Assembly (NCBI RefSeq): GCF_001570525.1 | Contig: NZ_BBXC01000007.1 | Coordinates: 38,430 to 102,429 of the forward strand | Length of the DNA stretch: 64,000 nt | Reading direction: 5' to 3' | Source: Herbidospora sakaeratensis | GTDB taxonomy: Bacteria; Actinomycetota; Actinomycetes; Streptosporangiales; Streptosporangiaceae | Shown: positions 43,069-51,367 of the stretch, one piece after another | Position numbering within the stretch: the first letter of the stretch is position 1 | Layout of the letters: every line of letters begins with the position of its first letter | The notes under the pieces: generated by a model | The model's input: the letters and a program-made list of their open reading frames with translations, nothing else | The model's database searches: none | What the model was told of the DNA's origin: nothing | Made by a program: the position numbers and the translations under genes

Positions 43069-44505
43069 GTGAGCCGTCGAGCAAAGATCGTCTGTACCCT
43101 AGGTCCCGCCACCTCGTCCCCTGAACGGCTGCGGGAACTGATCAGCGCGGGCATGGACGTCGCCCGCTTCAACCTCTCCCACGGCAGTCATGAACTGCAC
43201 AAAGAGGTTTTCGACCGGGTGCGGGAGGCGGCCGAGGAGCTCGGCCGCGCGGTAGGCGTGCTGGCCGACCTCCAGGGGCCGAAGATCCGGGTGGGCAAGT
43301 TCGCCTCCGGCCCGGTCCGCCTCGGCGTCGGTGACATCATCACGATCACCACCGAAGACGTCCCCGGAGACCGCGACCTGGTCTCCACCACCTACGAGGG
43401 CCTGCCCGGCGACGTGAAGCCGGGCGACACCGTCCTCGTCGACGACGGCCGTCTCCACCTGGAGGTCGACAAGGTCGAGGGCCCCCGGGTGACCACCCGG
43501 GTCGTCATCGGCGGCATGATCTCCGACAACAAGGGCCTCAACCTCCCGGGCGTCGCCGTCAGCGCCCCGGCCCTGACCGAGAAGGACGAGGCGGACCTCC
43601 GCTGGGCCCTTCGCACCGGCTTCGACATGATCGCGTTGTCGTTCGTGCGGTCGCCGGAGGACGCCGACATCGTCCACCGGATCATGGAGGAGGAGGGCGT
43701 CCACCTGCCCCTCATCGCCAAGATCGAGAAGCCGCAGGCCGTCGACGCCCTCGAGGCGATCGTCGACCGGTTCGACGGCGTCATGGTCGCCCGCGGCGAC
43801 CTGGGCGTCGAGCTCCCGCTGGAGCAGGTGCCGATCGTGCAGCGCCGGATCATCGAGCTCTGCCGCGAGAAGGCCCACCCGGTCATCGTGGCGACCCAGA
43901 TGCTCGACTCGATGATGGCCGCCCCCCGGCCGACCCGCGCCGAGGCCTCCGACGTCGCCTACGCGGTCATGGACGGCGCCGACGCCGTCATGTTGTCGGG
44001 CGAGACCTCGGTCGGCAACTACCCGATCGAGTCGGTCGCGACGATGGCCCGCATCGCCACCGCCGCCGAAGACTCCACCCTGCACGCGACCCACAACCTC
44101 GACCGGCTCCCCGAGTCGACCGGCGGCGCCATCGCCCGCGCCGCCGCCGAGGTCGGCGCCATCGTGGGGGCCAAGGCCCTGGTCGCCTTCACGATGTCCG
44201 GCGAGACCGCGCGCCGCCTGGCCCGCTACCGCAGCCCGATCCCGCTGATCGCGTTCACCTCCAACCCGGTGGTGCGCGGCCAGCTCGCGCTGACGTGGGG
44301 CGTGGAGACCTTCGAGGTGCCGTTCGTCCACCACACCGACGACATGGTGCGTCAGGTGGAGGCGTCGCTGCTGGCCCTCGGCACGTTCGAGAAGGGCGAC
44401 AAGATCGTCATCGTGGCGGGCTCGCCTCCCGGCAACCCCGGGTCGACCAACGCCCTGCGCGTGCACACCATCGGATCGGCCGTGGCCCACCCCAACCTGG
44501 GCTGA
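43069..44505 (+). CDS. pyk: Pyruvate kinase
   Basis: Pyruvate kinase makes ATP and pyruvate from phosphoenolpyruvate. The 478 residues match the family: the N-terminal RRAKIVCTLGPATSSPERL, substrate-binding ARFNLSHGSHELH, the signature LIAKIEKPQAVDAL with the catalytic Lys, VMVARGDLGVE, and MLSGETSVGNYP. The C-terminal allosteric domain is complete. The GTG start gives the conserved N-terminus; the longer frame upstream is antisense to the lipoprotein gene. Confidence 0.97.
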   Translation: MSRRAKIVCTLGPATSSPERLRELISAGMDVARFNLSHGSHELHKEVFDRVREAAEELGRAVGVLADLQGPKIRVGKFASGPVRLGVGDIITITTEDVPGDRDLVSTTYEGLPGDVKPGDTVLVDDGRLHLEVDKVEGPRVTTRVVIGGMISDNKGLNLPGVAVSAPALTEKDEADLRWALRTGFDMIALSFVRSPEDADIVHRIMEEEGVHLPLIAKIEKPQAVDALEAIVDRFDGVMVARGDLGVELPLEQVPIVQRRIIELCREKAHPVIVATQMLDSMMAAPRPTRAEASDVAYAVMDGADAVMLSGETSVGNYPIESVATMARIATAAEDSTLHATHNLDRLPESTGGAIARAAAEVGAIVGAKALVAFTMSGETARRLARYRSPIPLIAFTSNPVVRGQLALTWGVETFEVPFVHHTDDMVRQVEASLLALGTFEKGDKIVIVAGSPPGNPGSTNALRVHTIGSAVAHPNLG

Positions 44506-44518
44506 TCCGCACATCCGG

Positions 44519-44549
44519 AAGGGCCGTCACGTACGACGTGGCGGCCTTT
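44519..44549 (+). terminator. Hairpin downstream of pyk
   Basis: A 14-bp stem with two G-U pairs (44519-44532 with 44536-44549) and a 3-nt loop lies 13 bp after the pyk stop. It overlaps the 3' end of the convergent HxlR gene. Confidence 0.7.
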
Positions 44550-44943
44550 CGGCGTTCCGGGCGGCGGCGATCTCGGCGTGATGGGCCACCGCCCAGTCGG
44601 CCAGCGCCGAGAGCGGCGTGAGCAACGAGGCGCCGAGCGCGGTCAGGGAGTACTCGACCGACGGGGGAGCGGTCGGCAGCACCTCGCGCCGGACCAGCCC
44701 GTCGTCCTCCAGCGTGCGCAGGGTGCGGGTGAGCATGCGCTGGCTGATGCCGTCGACGCCGCGGTGCAGCTCGTTGAACCGGTGGGGCCGGCGGCCGAGC
44801 AGGACGAGCACCAGGACCGTCCACTTGTCGGCGATCCGCCGCAGGACGCCGGTGACCGGGCAGTCCTCGTATTCCCGCGCCGGGACCGGTGAGGGCAGGT
44901 CGGCGGCGAGCACGGAGGGCACCCGCGTGTGCGTATCGGACAT
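44527..44943 (-). CDS. HxlR-family winged-helix regulator
   Basis: The 138-residue protein has CPVTGVLRRIADKWTVLVLVLLG with an N-terminal Cys28, then RRPHRFNELHRGVDGISQRMLTRTLRTLEDDGLVRREV, the full winged-helix of HxlR/MarR-type regulators. Cys at this position senses thiol or quinone stress in YodB and QorR type proteins; that function here is inferred. It is divergent from an SDR gene 48 bp away, the typical target arrangement. The frame is open upstream far beyond the ATG at 44943, but that part is antisense. Confidence 0.92.
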   Translation of the reverse strand: MSDTHTRVPSVLAADLPSPVPAREYEDCPVTGVLRRIADKWTVLVLVLLGRRPHRFNELHRGVDGISQRMLTRTLRTLEDDGLVRREVLPTAPPSVEYSLTALGASLLTPLSALADWAVAHHAEIAAARNAERPPRRT

Positions 44944-44955
44944 GGAACTGCCTTC

Positions 44956-44985
44956 TTGTCGCCGGATCGGCCGCTTTCCGATAGT
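44956..44985 (+). promoter_or_regulatory. Promoter of the SDR gene
   Basis: TTGTCG (44956-44961) and GATAGT (44980-44985) are 18 nt apart, and the -10 ends 6 nt before the ATG at 44992, so the mRNA is probably leaderless. It lies in the HxlR/SDR divergent spacer, where the regulator would bind. Confidence 0.55.
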
Positions 44986-44991
44986 GAGCGT

Positions 44992-45786
44992 ATGGCAGTC
45001 ATCGTGATCAGCGGCGGGACCGACGGCATGGGCCGCGCCCTCGCGCTCGGGCGGGCCGCCCGGGGCGACCGGGTGCTGGCCATCGGCAGCAACGCGGCCA
45101 AGGGCGCGCGGCTCGGGGGCGGGGTCGAGTTCGTGCACGCCGATCTGAGCACCCTCGCCGGCAACCGCGCGGCCGTCGAGGCGATCGCCGCCGCGACGCC
45201 GGTGGTCGACGCGCTGGCCCTGTTCGCCAACCGGCAGTTCCCCCGGCGGGTGGAGACCGAAGACGGGCTGGAGGCGACGTTCGCGCTCTACTACCTGAGC
45301 CGCCACCTGCTGGGAAAGGGGCTGACGCCCCTGCTGCGGGCCGCCGCCCGGCCGGTGATCGTCAACGTCGCGGGCGTGGGCGTCACCAGGGGCGCGATCG
45401 CCTGGGACGACCCCCAGCTCACCCGGGGCTACGGCCTGGTCAGGGCGCAGCTGCAGGCCGGGCGGGCCAACGACCTGCTCGGCGTCGCGCACGCCGCCGA
45501 GCACGGAGAGACGGTGCCCTACGTGCTCTACCACCCGGGGTTCACCCGCAGCGGCGACGCGTCGGCGCTGCCCGCGCCGGTGCGGGTGGCGCTGAGGCTC
45601 GCCGCGCGGCTGGCGGCGCGGCCGGTGGAGGAGTCGGTGGCGGCCGTCCACGAGTTCGTCGACGATCCGCCGAAGGCGCCGCTCACCGCCGTCGACCGGG
45701 GGAGGAGGCTGCCGCTCACGCTGCCGACCCTGGACGCGGGCGACGCCGCGCGCCTGGCCGCGATCACCGCGGGGATCAGGGCATGA
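44992..45786 (+). CDS. SDR-family oxidoreductase
   Basis: The 264-residue protein begins VIVISGGTDGMGRALALGRA, the NAD(P)-binding TGxxxGxG-like motif of SDRs, followed by VEFVHADLSTLAGNRA. Its catalytic region is unusual: the expected YxxxK Tyr-Lys pair is not clear; the middle reads YGLVRAQLQAGRAND where a Ser-Tyr-Lys would be expected, with a Tyr but no Lys at +4. It may be an atypical SDR with another activity. It is probably controlled by the divergent HxlR regulator. Confidence 0.85.
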   Translation: MAVIVISGGTDGMGRALALGRAARGDRVLAIGSNAAKGARLGGGVEFVHADLSTLAGNRAAVEAIAAATPVVDALALFANRQFPRRVETEDGLEATFALYYLSRHLLGKGLTPLLRAAARPVIVNVAGVGVTRGAIAWDDPQLTRGYGLVRAQLQAGRANDLLGVAHAAEHGETVPYVLYHPGFTRSGDASALPAPVRVALRLAARLAARPVEESVAAVHEFVDDPPKAPLTAVDRGRRLPLTLPTLDAGDAARLAAITAGIRA

Positions 45787-45794
45787 CGGAGGAG

Positions 45795-45867
45795 TGCCCC
45801 GAGTGGGATTCGAACCCACACTTGATGGATTTTGAGGCCATTGACTCTGCCGTTGGTCTATCGGGGC
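45795..45867 (-). tRNA. tRNA with CAA anticodon (nominally tRNA-Leu), type I structure
   Basis: Read on the minus strand, the 73-nt gene folds into a canonical cloverleaf. The 7-bp acceptor stem (GCCCCGA with TCGGGGC) is perfect, as is the T-arm (GTGGG TTCGAAT CCCAC). The D-arm has a 3-bp stem and a GG pair in the loop. The anticodon loop is CTCAAAA, giving CAA, with discriminator A. The variable loop has only 5 nt (CAAGT), whereas bacterial tRNA-Leu has a long variable arm. The anticodon stem has a C-U mismatch next to the loop. No CCA is encoded. The gene call is firm; the amino acid identity is uncertain. Confidence 0.85.
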
Positions 45868-45896
45868 GTGCGTGGTCCCAATCTAGCGGACGTCGG

Positions 45897-45902
45897 TAAC
45901 CT
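45897..45902 (+). promoter_or_regulatory. -10 hexamer for the PdtaR-like gene
   Basis: TAACCT ends 7 nt before the GTG at 45910, with no ribosome site. Confidence 0.4.
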
Positions 45903-45909
45903 CTTGTGC

Positions 45910-46509
45910 GTGAGTGGAACGCAGCGGCGAGTGGTGATCGCGGAAGACGAGGCCCTGATTCGCCTCGACCTGAAGGAGATGCTGGAAGAAGACGGTTACG
46001 CCGTCGTCGGCGAGGCCGGTGACGGCGAGACCGCCGTCAAGCTCGCCACCGAGCTCCGGCCGGATCTGGTGATCCTCGATGTGAAGATGCCCGTGCTCGA
46101 CGGCATCTCGGCCGCCGAGCAGATCGTGTCGGAGCGCATCGCGCCCTGCCTGATCCTGACGGCGTTCTCGCAGCGCGACCTGGTCGAGCGGGCCAGAGAC
46201 GCCGGGGCGATGGCCTACCTGGTCAAGCCGTTCACCAAGGGCGACCTGGTGCCGGCCATCGAGATGGCGGTCAGCCGCCACGAGGAGATCGCGGCCCTGG
46301 AGAAGGAGGTCACCACCCTCTCCGACCGGCTTGAGACCCGCAAGCTGGTCGAGCGGGCGAAGGGCCTGCTCATGGCCCAGCACGGGTGGTCGGAGCCGCA
46401 GGCCTTCCGGTGGATCCAGAAGGCGTCGATGGACCGCCGTCTCAGCATGCGGCAGGTCGCCCAGATCGTCGTCACCGAGGCCGCCGGGCCGCCCGACAAG
46501 TCGGCCTGA
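45910..46509 (+). CDS. pdtaR: ANTAR-domain response regulator (PdtaR-like)
   Basis: The 199-residue protein has a receiver domain, RRVVIAEDEALIRLDLKEML through the phospho-accepting Asp in LVILDVKMPVLDG and the Lys in YLVKPFTKGD, then a coiled-coil and an ANTAR RNA-binding domain, RKLVERAKGLLMAQHGWSEPQAFRWIQKASMDRRLSMRQVAQIVV. ANTAR proteins bind paired hairpins in nascent mRNA and prevent termination. This is the conserved actinobacterial form (Rv1626-like), usually near pyk. Its start GTG gives the conserved N-terminus. Confidence 0.95.
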   Translation: MSGTQRRVVIAEDEALIRLDLKEMLEEDGYAVVGEAGDGETAVKLATELRPDLVILDVKMPVLDGISAAEQIVSERIAPCLILTAFSQRDLVERARDAGAMAYLVKPFTKGDLVPAIEMAVSRHEEIAALEKEVTTLSDRLETRKLVERAKGLLMAQHGWSEPQAFRWIQKASMDRRLSMRQVAQIVVTEAAGPPDKSA

Positions 46510-46521
46510 CCGGCCCAAGAT

Positions 46522-46559
46522 CCCTCCGGCTCGCGACCCCGCAGGTCAGGGCCGGAGGG
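46522..46559 (+). terminator. Hairpin downstream of the PdtaR-like gene
   Basis: A perfect 9-bp stem (CCCTCCGGC at 46522-46530 with 46551-46559), 20-nt loop, 12 bp after the stop. It is moderate in strength, with no U-tract. Confidence 0.5.
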
Positions 46560-46720
46560 CGCGGTGTGTTGAGGACTTATTACGACTCCGCATCCAAGTG
46601 TCCACAGTTCAGACGCATTCCTGGCAAGGCGTCGAGGAGTTATGTACGTTTCCAGCATTCGAACGGGACGGTGTCCTGGTTAAGCCCGGCGTTCCGTTGC
46701 ATGGATGAAGGAGACACTTC

Positions 46721-48016
46721 ATGATCCGCATTGCCCCCATGGGGCGGGTGCTGGCAGTCGCAGCGGCCGCCAGCCTTGCCCTGACGGCCTGTGGTGGTGG
46801 CGAGGAGACGGCCGCGCCGGCCACCTCGGCGCCGGCCACGACCGCCGCCGCTCCCGCCACCACGGCGGCGGCCGCGGGCGACGGCACCCTCACCATCGGC
46901 TCGATCCTGCCGCAGACTGGCGACCTGGCCTTCCTTGGCCCGCCGGAGTTCGCGGGCGTCGACCTGGCCGTGGAAGAGATCAACGCAGCCGGCGGTGTCC
47001 TCGGGAAGCCGGTGACCAAGATCCACGCCGACTCCGGTGACGCGAAGACGGACATCGCCTCGCAGTCCGTCGACAAGCTGCTGCAGCAGAAGGCCGACGC
47101 GATCATCGGTGCCGCTTCGTCGGGTGTGTCCCTCACCGTTATCGACAAGATCGTCAACGCCGGTGTGGTCCAGTTCTCGCCCGCGAACACCTCGCCGGAG
47201 TTCACGTCGTACAACGACAAGGGCTTCTACTTCCGCACCGCCCCGTCGGACGTCCTCCAGGGCCGCGTGCTCGGCGACCTGATGATCCAGGACGGCGGCG
47301 AGAACATCGCCATCATGAACCGCCAGGACTCCTACGGCACCGGCCTCGCGGCCGAGGTCAAGAAGTCCGTCGAGGGCGGCGGCGGCACCATCGCCGGCGA
47401 GGTCGCCTACGACCCGGCCGCTCCCGACTTCTCGGCCGACGTCGCGAAGATCAAGGAAGCCAACCCCGACTCGATCGCGCTGATCTCGTTCGACGAGACC
47501 AAGAAGCTCATCCCCGAGCTCGAGAAGCAGGGTCTCGGCCCCGACAAGGTCAAGATCTACTTCGTCGACGGCAACCTGGCCGACTACTCGGCCGACTTCC
47601 CCGAGGGTCTGCTCGAGGGCGTCAAGGGCACCCTGCCCGGCGCGGCCTCGGAGGGCAAGTTCAAGGAGAACCTGCTCAAGACCAACCCCGACCTCAAGGA
47701 CTTCAGCTACGCCCCCGAGTCCTACGACGCCACGATCCTCATCGCCCTCGCGGCCGAGGCGGGCAAGGACGACTCGGGCACCGGCATCTCGAAGAACCTG
47801 GTCGCGGTCAGCAAGGGCGGCACCAAGTGCACCGACTACAAGGCCTGCCTCGACCTGCTGAAGGCCGGCACTGACATCGACTACGACGGCGTCAGCGGCC
47901 CGGTCGAGTTCTCCGACGCGGGCGACCCGTCGGAGGCCACGATCGGCATCTACAAGTACGGCAAGGACAACAAGTACACCAACGAGACCTACCTCGCCGG
48001 TAAGGTCGACGGCTGA
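46721..48016 (+). CDS. livK: Branched-chain amino acid ABC transporter, substrate-binding lipoprotein
   Basis: The 431-residue protein has a lipoprotein signal with lipobox LTAC in ASLALTACGGG, an Ala/Thr/Pro-rich linker (about 25-52), and a periplasmic-binding type I domain: GSILPQTGDLAFLGPPEFAGVDLAVEEINAAGG, IGAASSGVSL, and FVDGNLADYSADFPEGL. A GAAGGAG site precedes the ATG. It is on the plus strand, while the permease and ATPase genes are convergent on the minus strand from 52666 down to 48680; it probably delivers substrate to them. A hairpin ends it at 48044-48079. Confidence 0.95.
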   Translation: MIRIAPMGRVLAVAAAASLALTACGGGEETAAPATSAPATTAAAPATTAAAAGDGTLTIGSILPQTGDLAFLGPPEFAGVDLAVEEINAAGGVLGKPVTKIHADSGDAKTDIASQSVDKLLQQKADAIIGAASSGVSLTVIDKIVNAGVVQFSPANTSPEFTSYNDKGFYFRTAPSDVLQGRVLGDLMIQDGGENIAIMNRQDSYGTGLAAEVKKSVEGGGGTIAGEVAYDPAAPDFSADVAKIKEANPDSIALISFDETKKLIPELEKQGLGPDKVKIYFVDGNLADYSADFPEGLLEGVKGTLPGAASEGKFKENLLKTNPDLKDFSYAPESYDATILIALAAEAGKDDSGTGISKNLVAVSKGGTKCTDYKACLDLLKAGTDIDYDGVSGPVEFSDAGDPSEATIGIYKYGKDNKYTNETYLAGKVDG

Positions 48017-48043
48017 TCTTCCCCCGCTCAGCCTGAGGTGATC

Positions 48044-48079
48044 GAGGCCCCCGTCGTTCGAAAGAGCGGCGGGGGCCTC
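48044..48079 (+). terminator. Terminator downstream of livK
   Basis: A 13-bp stem with one G-U pair (48044-48056 with 48067-48079) and a 10-nt loop lies 27 bp after the stop. Confidence 0.8.
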
Positions 48080-48187
48080 AGTCCGTTCTGAGGGCTTTGC
48101 GTCCCGGTATGACCCCGTCCCCCTCGGCGGCCCGTCTCCGGCCGCCAGGAGGGCGATCAGGGGCGCGGATGCTATGTCACATCCTGT

Positions 48188-48604
48188 CTACGAACATGTC
48201 TCCTCGATCGCCGTGGCCGCCGCGCGCCACTCCTTCAGCGCCGCCACCGCCTCCGCGTGCGGGGTCGCGGCGGGCGCGAGCACCCGGATCGTGCGCTTCA
48301 GGGTCGCCGTGTGCTCGGCCAGCCCGGCCGGCAGCTTCTCGCCGTAGCTGAGGATCACGCCCTCCACGTAGGCGATCCGGCCGCGCACCCCCTCGCCGAA
48401 CTCCTGCGCCTCCTCCTGCCCGGCCGGTTTCAGCACGTGCTCGGCGAAGCCGAGCGCCGAGACCACCCGCTCGCACGGATCGTCGGCGGGGTCGGCCCCC
48501 GTGACGTACAGGTCGGTTGCGGCGGCGGCGGGCGGAGACGGCGCCGAGGCGCAGGCGGTGAGCAACCCGAAGGCGGCGAGGGCGAGCAGACGGCTGGGCG
48601 CCAT
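48188..48604 (-). CDS. Small putative lipoprotein
   Basis: The 138-residue protein starts APSRLLALAAFGLLTACASA, a lipoprotein signal with lipobox LTAC. The mature part is about 120 residues, mainly helical, with EDPCERVVSAL-like and KEWRAAATAIEETCS segments whose two cysteines may pair. An AAAGGGG site precedes the ATG. I do not recognise the family. It lies between the convergent livK and livF ends, downstream of the livF terminator. Confidence 0.75.
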   Translation of the reverse strand: MAPSRLLALAAFGLLTACASAPSPPAAAATDLYVTGADPADDPCERVVSALGFAEHVLKPAGQEEAQEFGEGVRGRIAYVEGVILSYGEKLPAGLAEHTATLKRTIRVLAPAATPHAEAVAALKEWRAAATAIEETCS

Positions 48605-48631
48605 GAGAGACCCCTTTCCGGTACGGAAGCG

Positions 48632-48665
48632 GAAAAGGCCACCGGGACGACCCGGTGGCCTTTTC
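48632..48665 (-). terminator. Terminator of the livHMGF operon
   Basis: A perfect 15-bp stem (48632-48646 with 48651-48665) and a 4-nt loop, with a TTTT run inside the 3' arm on the minus strand, lies 15 bp beyond the livF stop. It also lies 28 bp upstream of the small lipoprotein ATG, so it separates the two transcripts. Confidence 0.88.
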
Positions 48666-48679
48666 GAGGAGGGAAGACG

Positions 48680-49455
<776 letters not shown>

Positions 49456-49459
<4 letters not shown>

Positions 49460-50379
49460 TCCGTGCTCTCCTTGTCGAGTTCGGCCTCGGCTTCGTGGAG
49501 CTGCCGCTCCTCCTCCTCGGCCGAGAGCGGGGCGTCGTGGTGGGCGCCGAGGTAGGCGTCCACGACCCGCTCGTCCGACATGACGCTGTCGGGCGGACCC
49601 TCGGCGATCACCTCGCCCTGGGCCATCACGATGACCCAGTCGGAGATGTCGCGCACCATGTCCATGTCGTGCTCGACGAACAGCACGCTCATCCCGAGCT
49701 CGCGCAGGTTCTTGACGTGGCCGAGCAGCGACTGCGTCAGGGCCGGGTTCACGCCGGCCATCGGCTCGTCGAGCATGACCAGCTGGGGGTCGCCCATGAG
49801 GGCGCGGGCCATCTCCAGCAGCTTGCGCTGGCCGCCCGAGAGGCTGCCGGCGAAGTCGTCGCGCTTGGCGTCGAGCTTGAAGCGCTGGAGCAGATCCTCC
49901 GCCTTGGCGGTGATCTCGTCCTCCTGGCCGCGCCACAGGCCCGGGATCAGGCCGCGGAAGAAGTTCTCACCCTTCTGCGACTGGGCGCCCAGGCGCATGT
50001 TCTCGATGACGGTGAGCTTCGAGAGCGCCTTGGTCAGCTGGAAGGTGCGGACCATGCCCTGGCGGGCGACCTTGTAGGCCGAGACGCCGTTCATGTTCCG
50101 GCCGTTGAAGGTCCACTGACCCTCGTCGGCGGTGTCGAAGCCGGTCAGCTGGTTGAAGAACGTCGTCTTGCCGGCGCCGTTGGGGCCGATCAGGGCGGTG
50201 ATGCTGCCCCGCTGGATCTCGACGTGGTTGACGTTCACCGCGGTCAGGCCGCCGAAGCGGCGCACCACGTTGTCGACCACGAGGATCGGGTCGGGCTTGG
50301 GGACCCCGGGCTCGGCGGCCATGCCCTCGAACGCCTTGAGGGCCGCCGCCTTGCCGGCCGGGAGCGATTCAGCGTGCAT
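49456..50379 (-). CDS. livG: Branched-chain amino acid ABC transporter, ATP-binding protein LivG
   Basis: The 307-residue ATPase has Walker A LIGPNGAGKTTFFNQLTG, LivG-type NGVSAYKVARQGMVRTFQ, SLSGGQRKLLEMARALMGDP and VMLDEPMAGVNP, and FVEHDMDMV. The ATG at 50379 overlaps the livM stop by 11 bp; the first 19 residues are outside the core, so Met20 is an alternative start. The C-terminus has a charged tail (EEEERQLHEAEAELDKE) beyond the usual LivG end. Confidence 0.95.
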
Positions 50380-51358
50380 CGATTGAGATCTCCCTCTTGT
50401 CCCCGAAGATGCCCTGCGGCCGGTAGATCAGCAGCAGCATGAGGCCGAGGCCGACGAGCATCAGGCGGATCGCGCCGACCTGGTTGACCGTGATGAAGGT
50501 GATCGCGCCGCTGTTGACGGCTTCTTCCATCCCGGTGCCGATGAAGATGAGCAGCAACCAGAAGAGCATCGAGCCGACGATCGGGCCGAGGATCCGGGCC
50601 GCGCCACCGAGGATCAGCACGGTGTACGCGTAGAACGTCAGGTCGGTCGAGAACAGGTCGGGCTGCACGGCCGACCGGCTCAGGGCGAAGATGAAGCCGC
50701 CGAGCGAACCGATGACGCCGCCGATGACCAGCGCCTGCATCTTGTACGAGAACACGTTCTTGCCGAGGCTGCGCACGGCGTCCTCGTCCTCGCGGATCGC
50801 CTTGAGGACGCGGCCCCACGGGCTCTTCATCGCCATGAACAGGATGAACGACGCGATCGCCACCAGGGCCCAGCCGACCGTCAGCACCCACATCGACCGG
50901 TTGTCGAACCCGATGATCGGGGGGATGCCGTACTCACCCGGGGGATAGGGGTTGAGGTCGTAGAAGGCGCCGGAGAAGGCCTGGAGGCCGTCGGTGCCGC
51001 CGAAGGTGTCCGACAGCGCGACCGACCGCACGACGAGGCGGACGATCTCCGCCGCCGCGATGGTGACGATGGCCAGATAGTCGGCCCGCAGCCGCAGGGT
51101 GGGGATGCCCAGCAGCAGGGCCATCAGGACGGCCAGCAGCAGGCCGATGCCGACGCCCAGGAAGAAGGGCAGCCCGAAGGTGGCGACGGTCACCGCGATG
51201 GCGTACGCGCCGATGGCCAGGAAGCCCGCCTGGCCGAAGTTGAGCAGGCCGGTGTAGCCGAACTGCACGTTGAGGCCGATCGCCGCGAGGGCGTAGATGA
51301 TGGCCTCGGAGCCGATGCCCGCTTCCACGGCCCGGCTGAAGATGAGTGTCCAGTCCAT
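50369..51358 (-). CDS. livM: Branched-chain amino acid ABC transporter, permease LivM
   Basis: The 329-residue permease has about eight to nine membrane helices, the family motif YTGLLNFGQAGFLAIGAYA, and the cytoplasmic coupling segment FMAMKSPWGRVLKAIREDEDAVRSLGKNVFSYK, which contacts the ATPases. It forms the channel with LivH. It is located 9 bp after livH. Confidence 0.95.
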   Translation of the reverse strand: MDWTLIFSRAVEAGIGSEAIIYALAAIGLNVQFGYTGLLNFGQAGFLAIGAYAIAVTVATFGLPFFLGVGIGLLLAVLMALLLGIPTLRLRADYLAIVTIAAAEIVRLVVRSVALSDTFGGTDGLQAFSGAFYDLNPYPPGEYGIPPIIGFDNRSMWVLTVGWALVAIASFILFMAMKSPWGRVLKAIREDEDAVRSLGKNVFSYKMQALVIGGVIGSLGGFIFALSRSAVQPDLFSTDLTFYAYTVLILGGAARILGPIVGSMLFWLLLIFIGTGMEEAVNSGAITFITVNQVGAIRLMLVGLGLMLLLIYRPQGIFGDKREISIDAR

Positions 51359-51367
51359 GTGTGCCTC

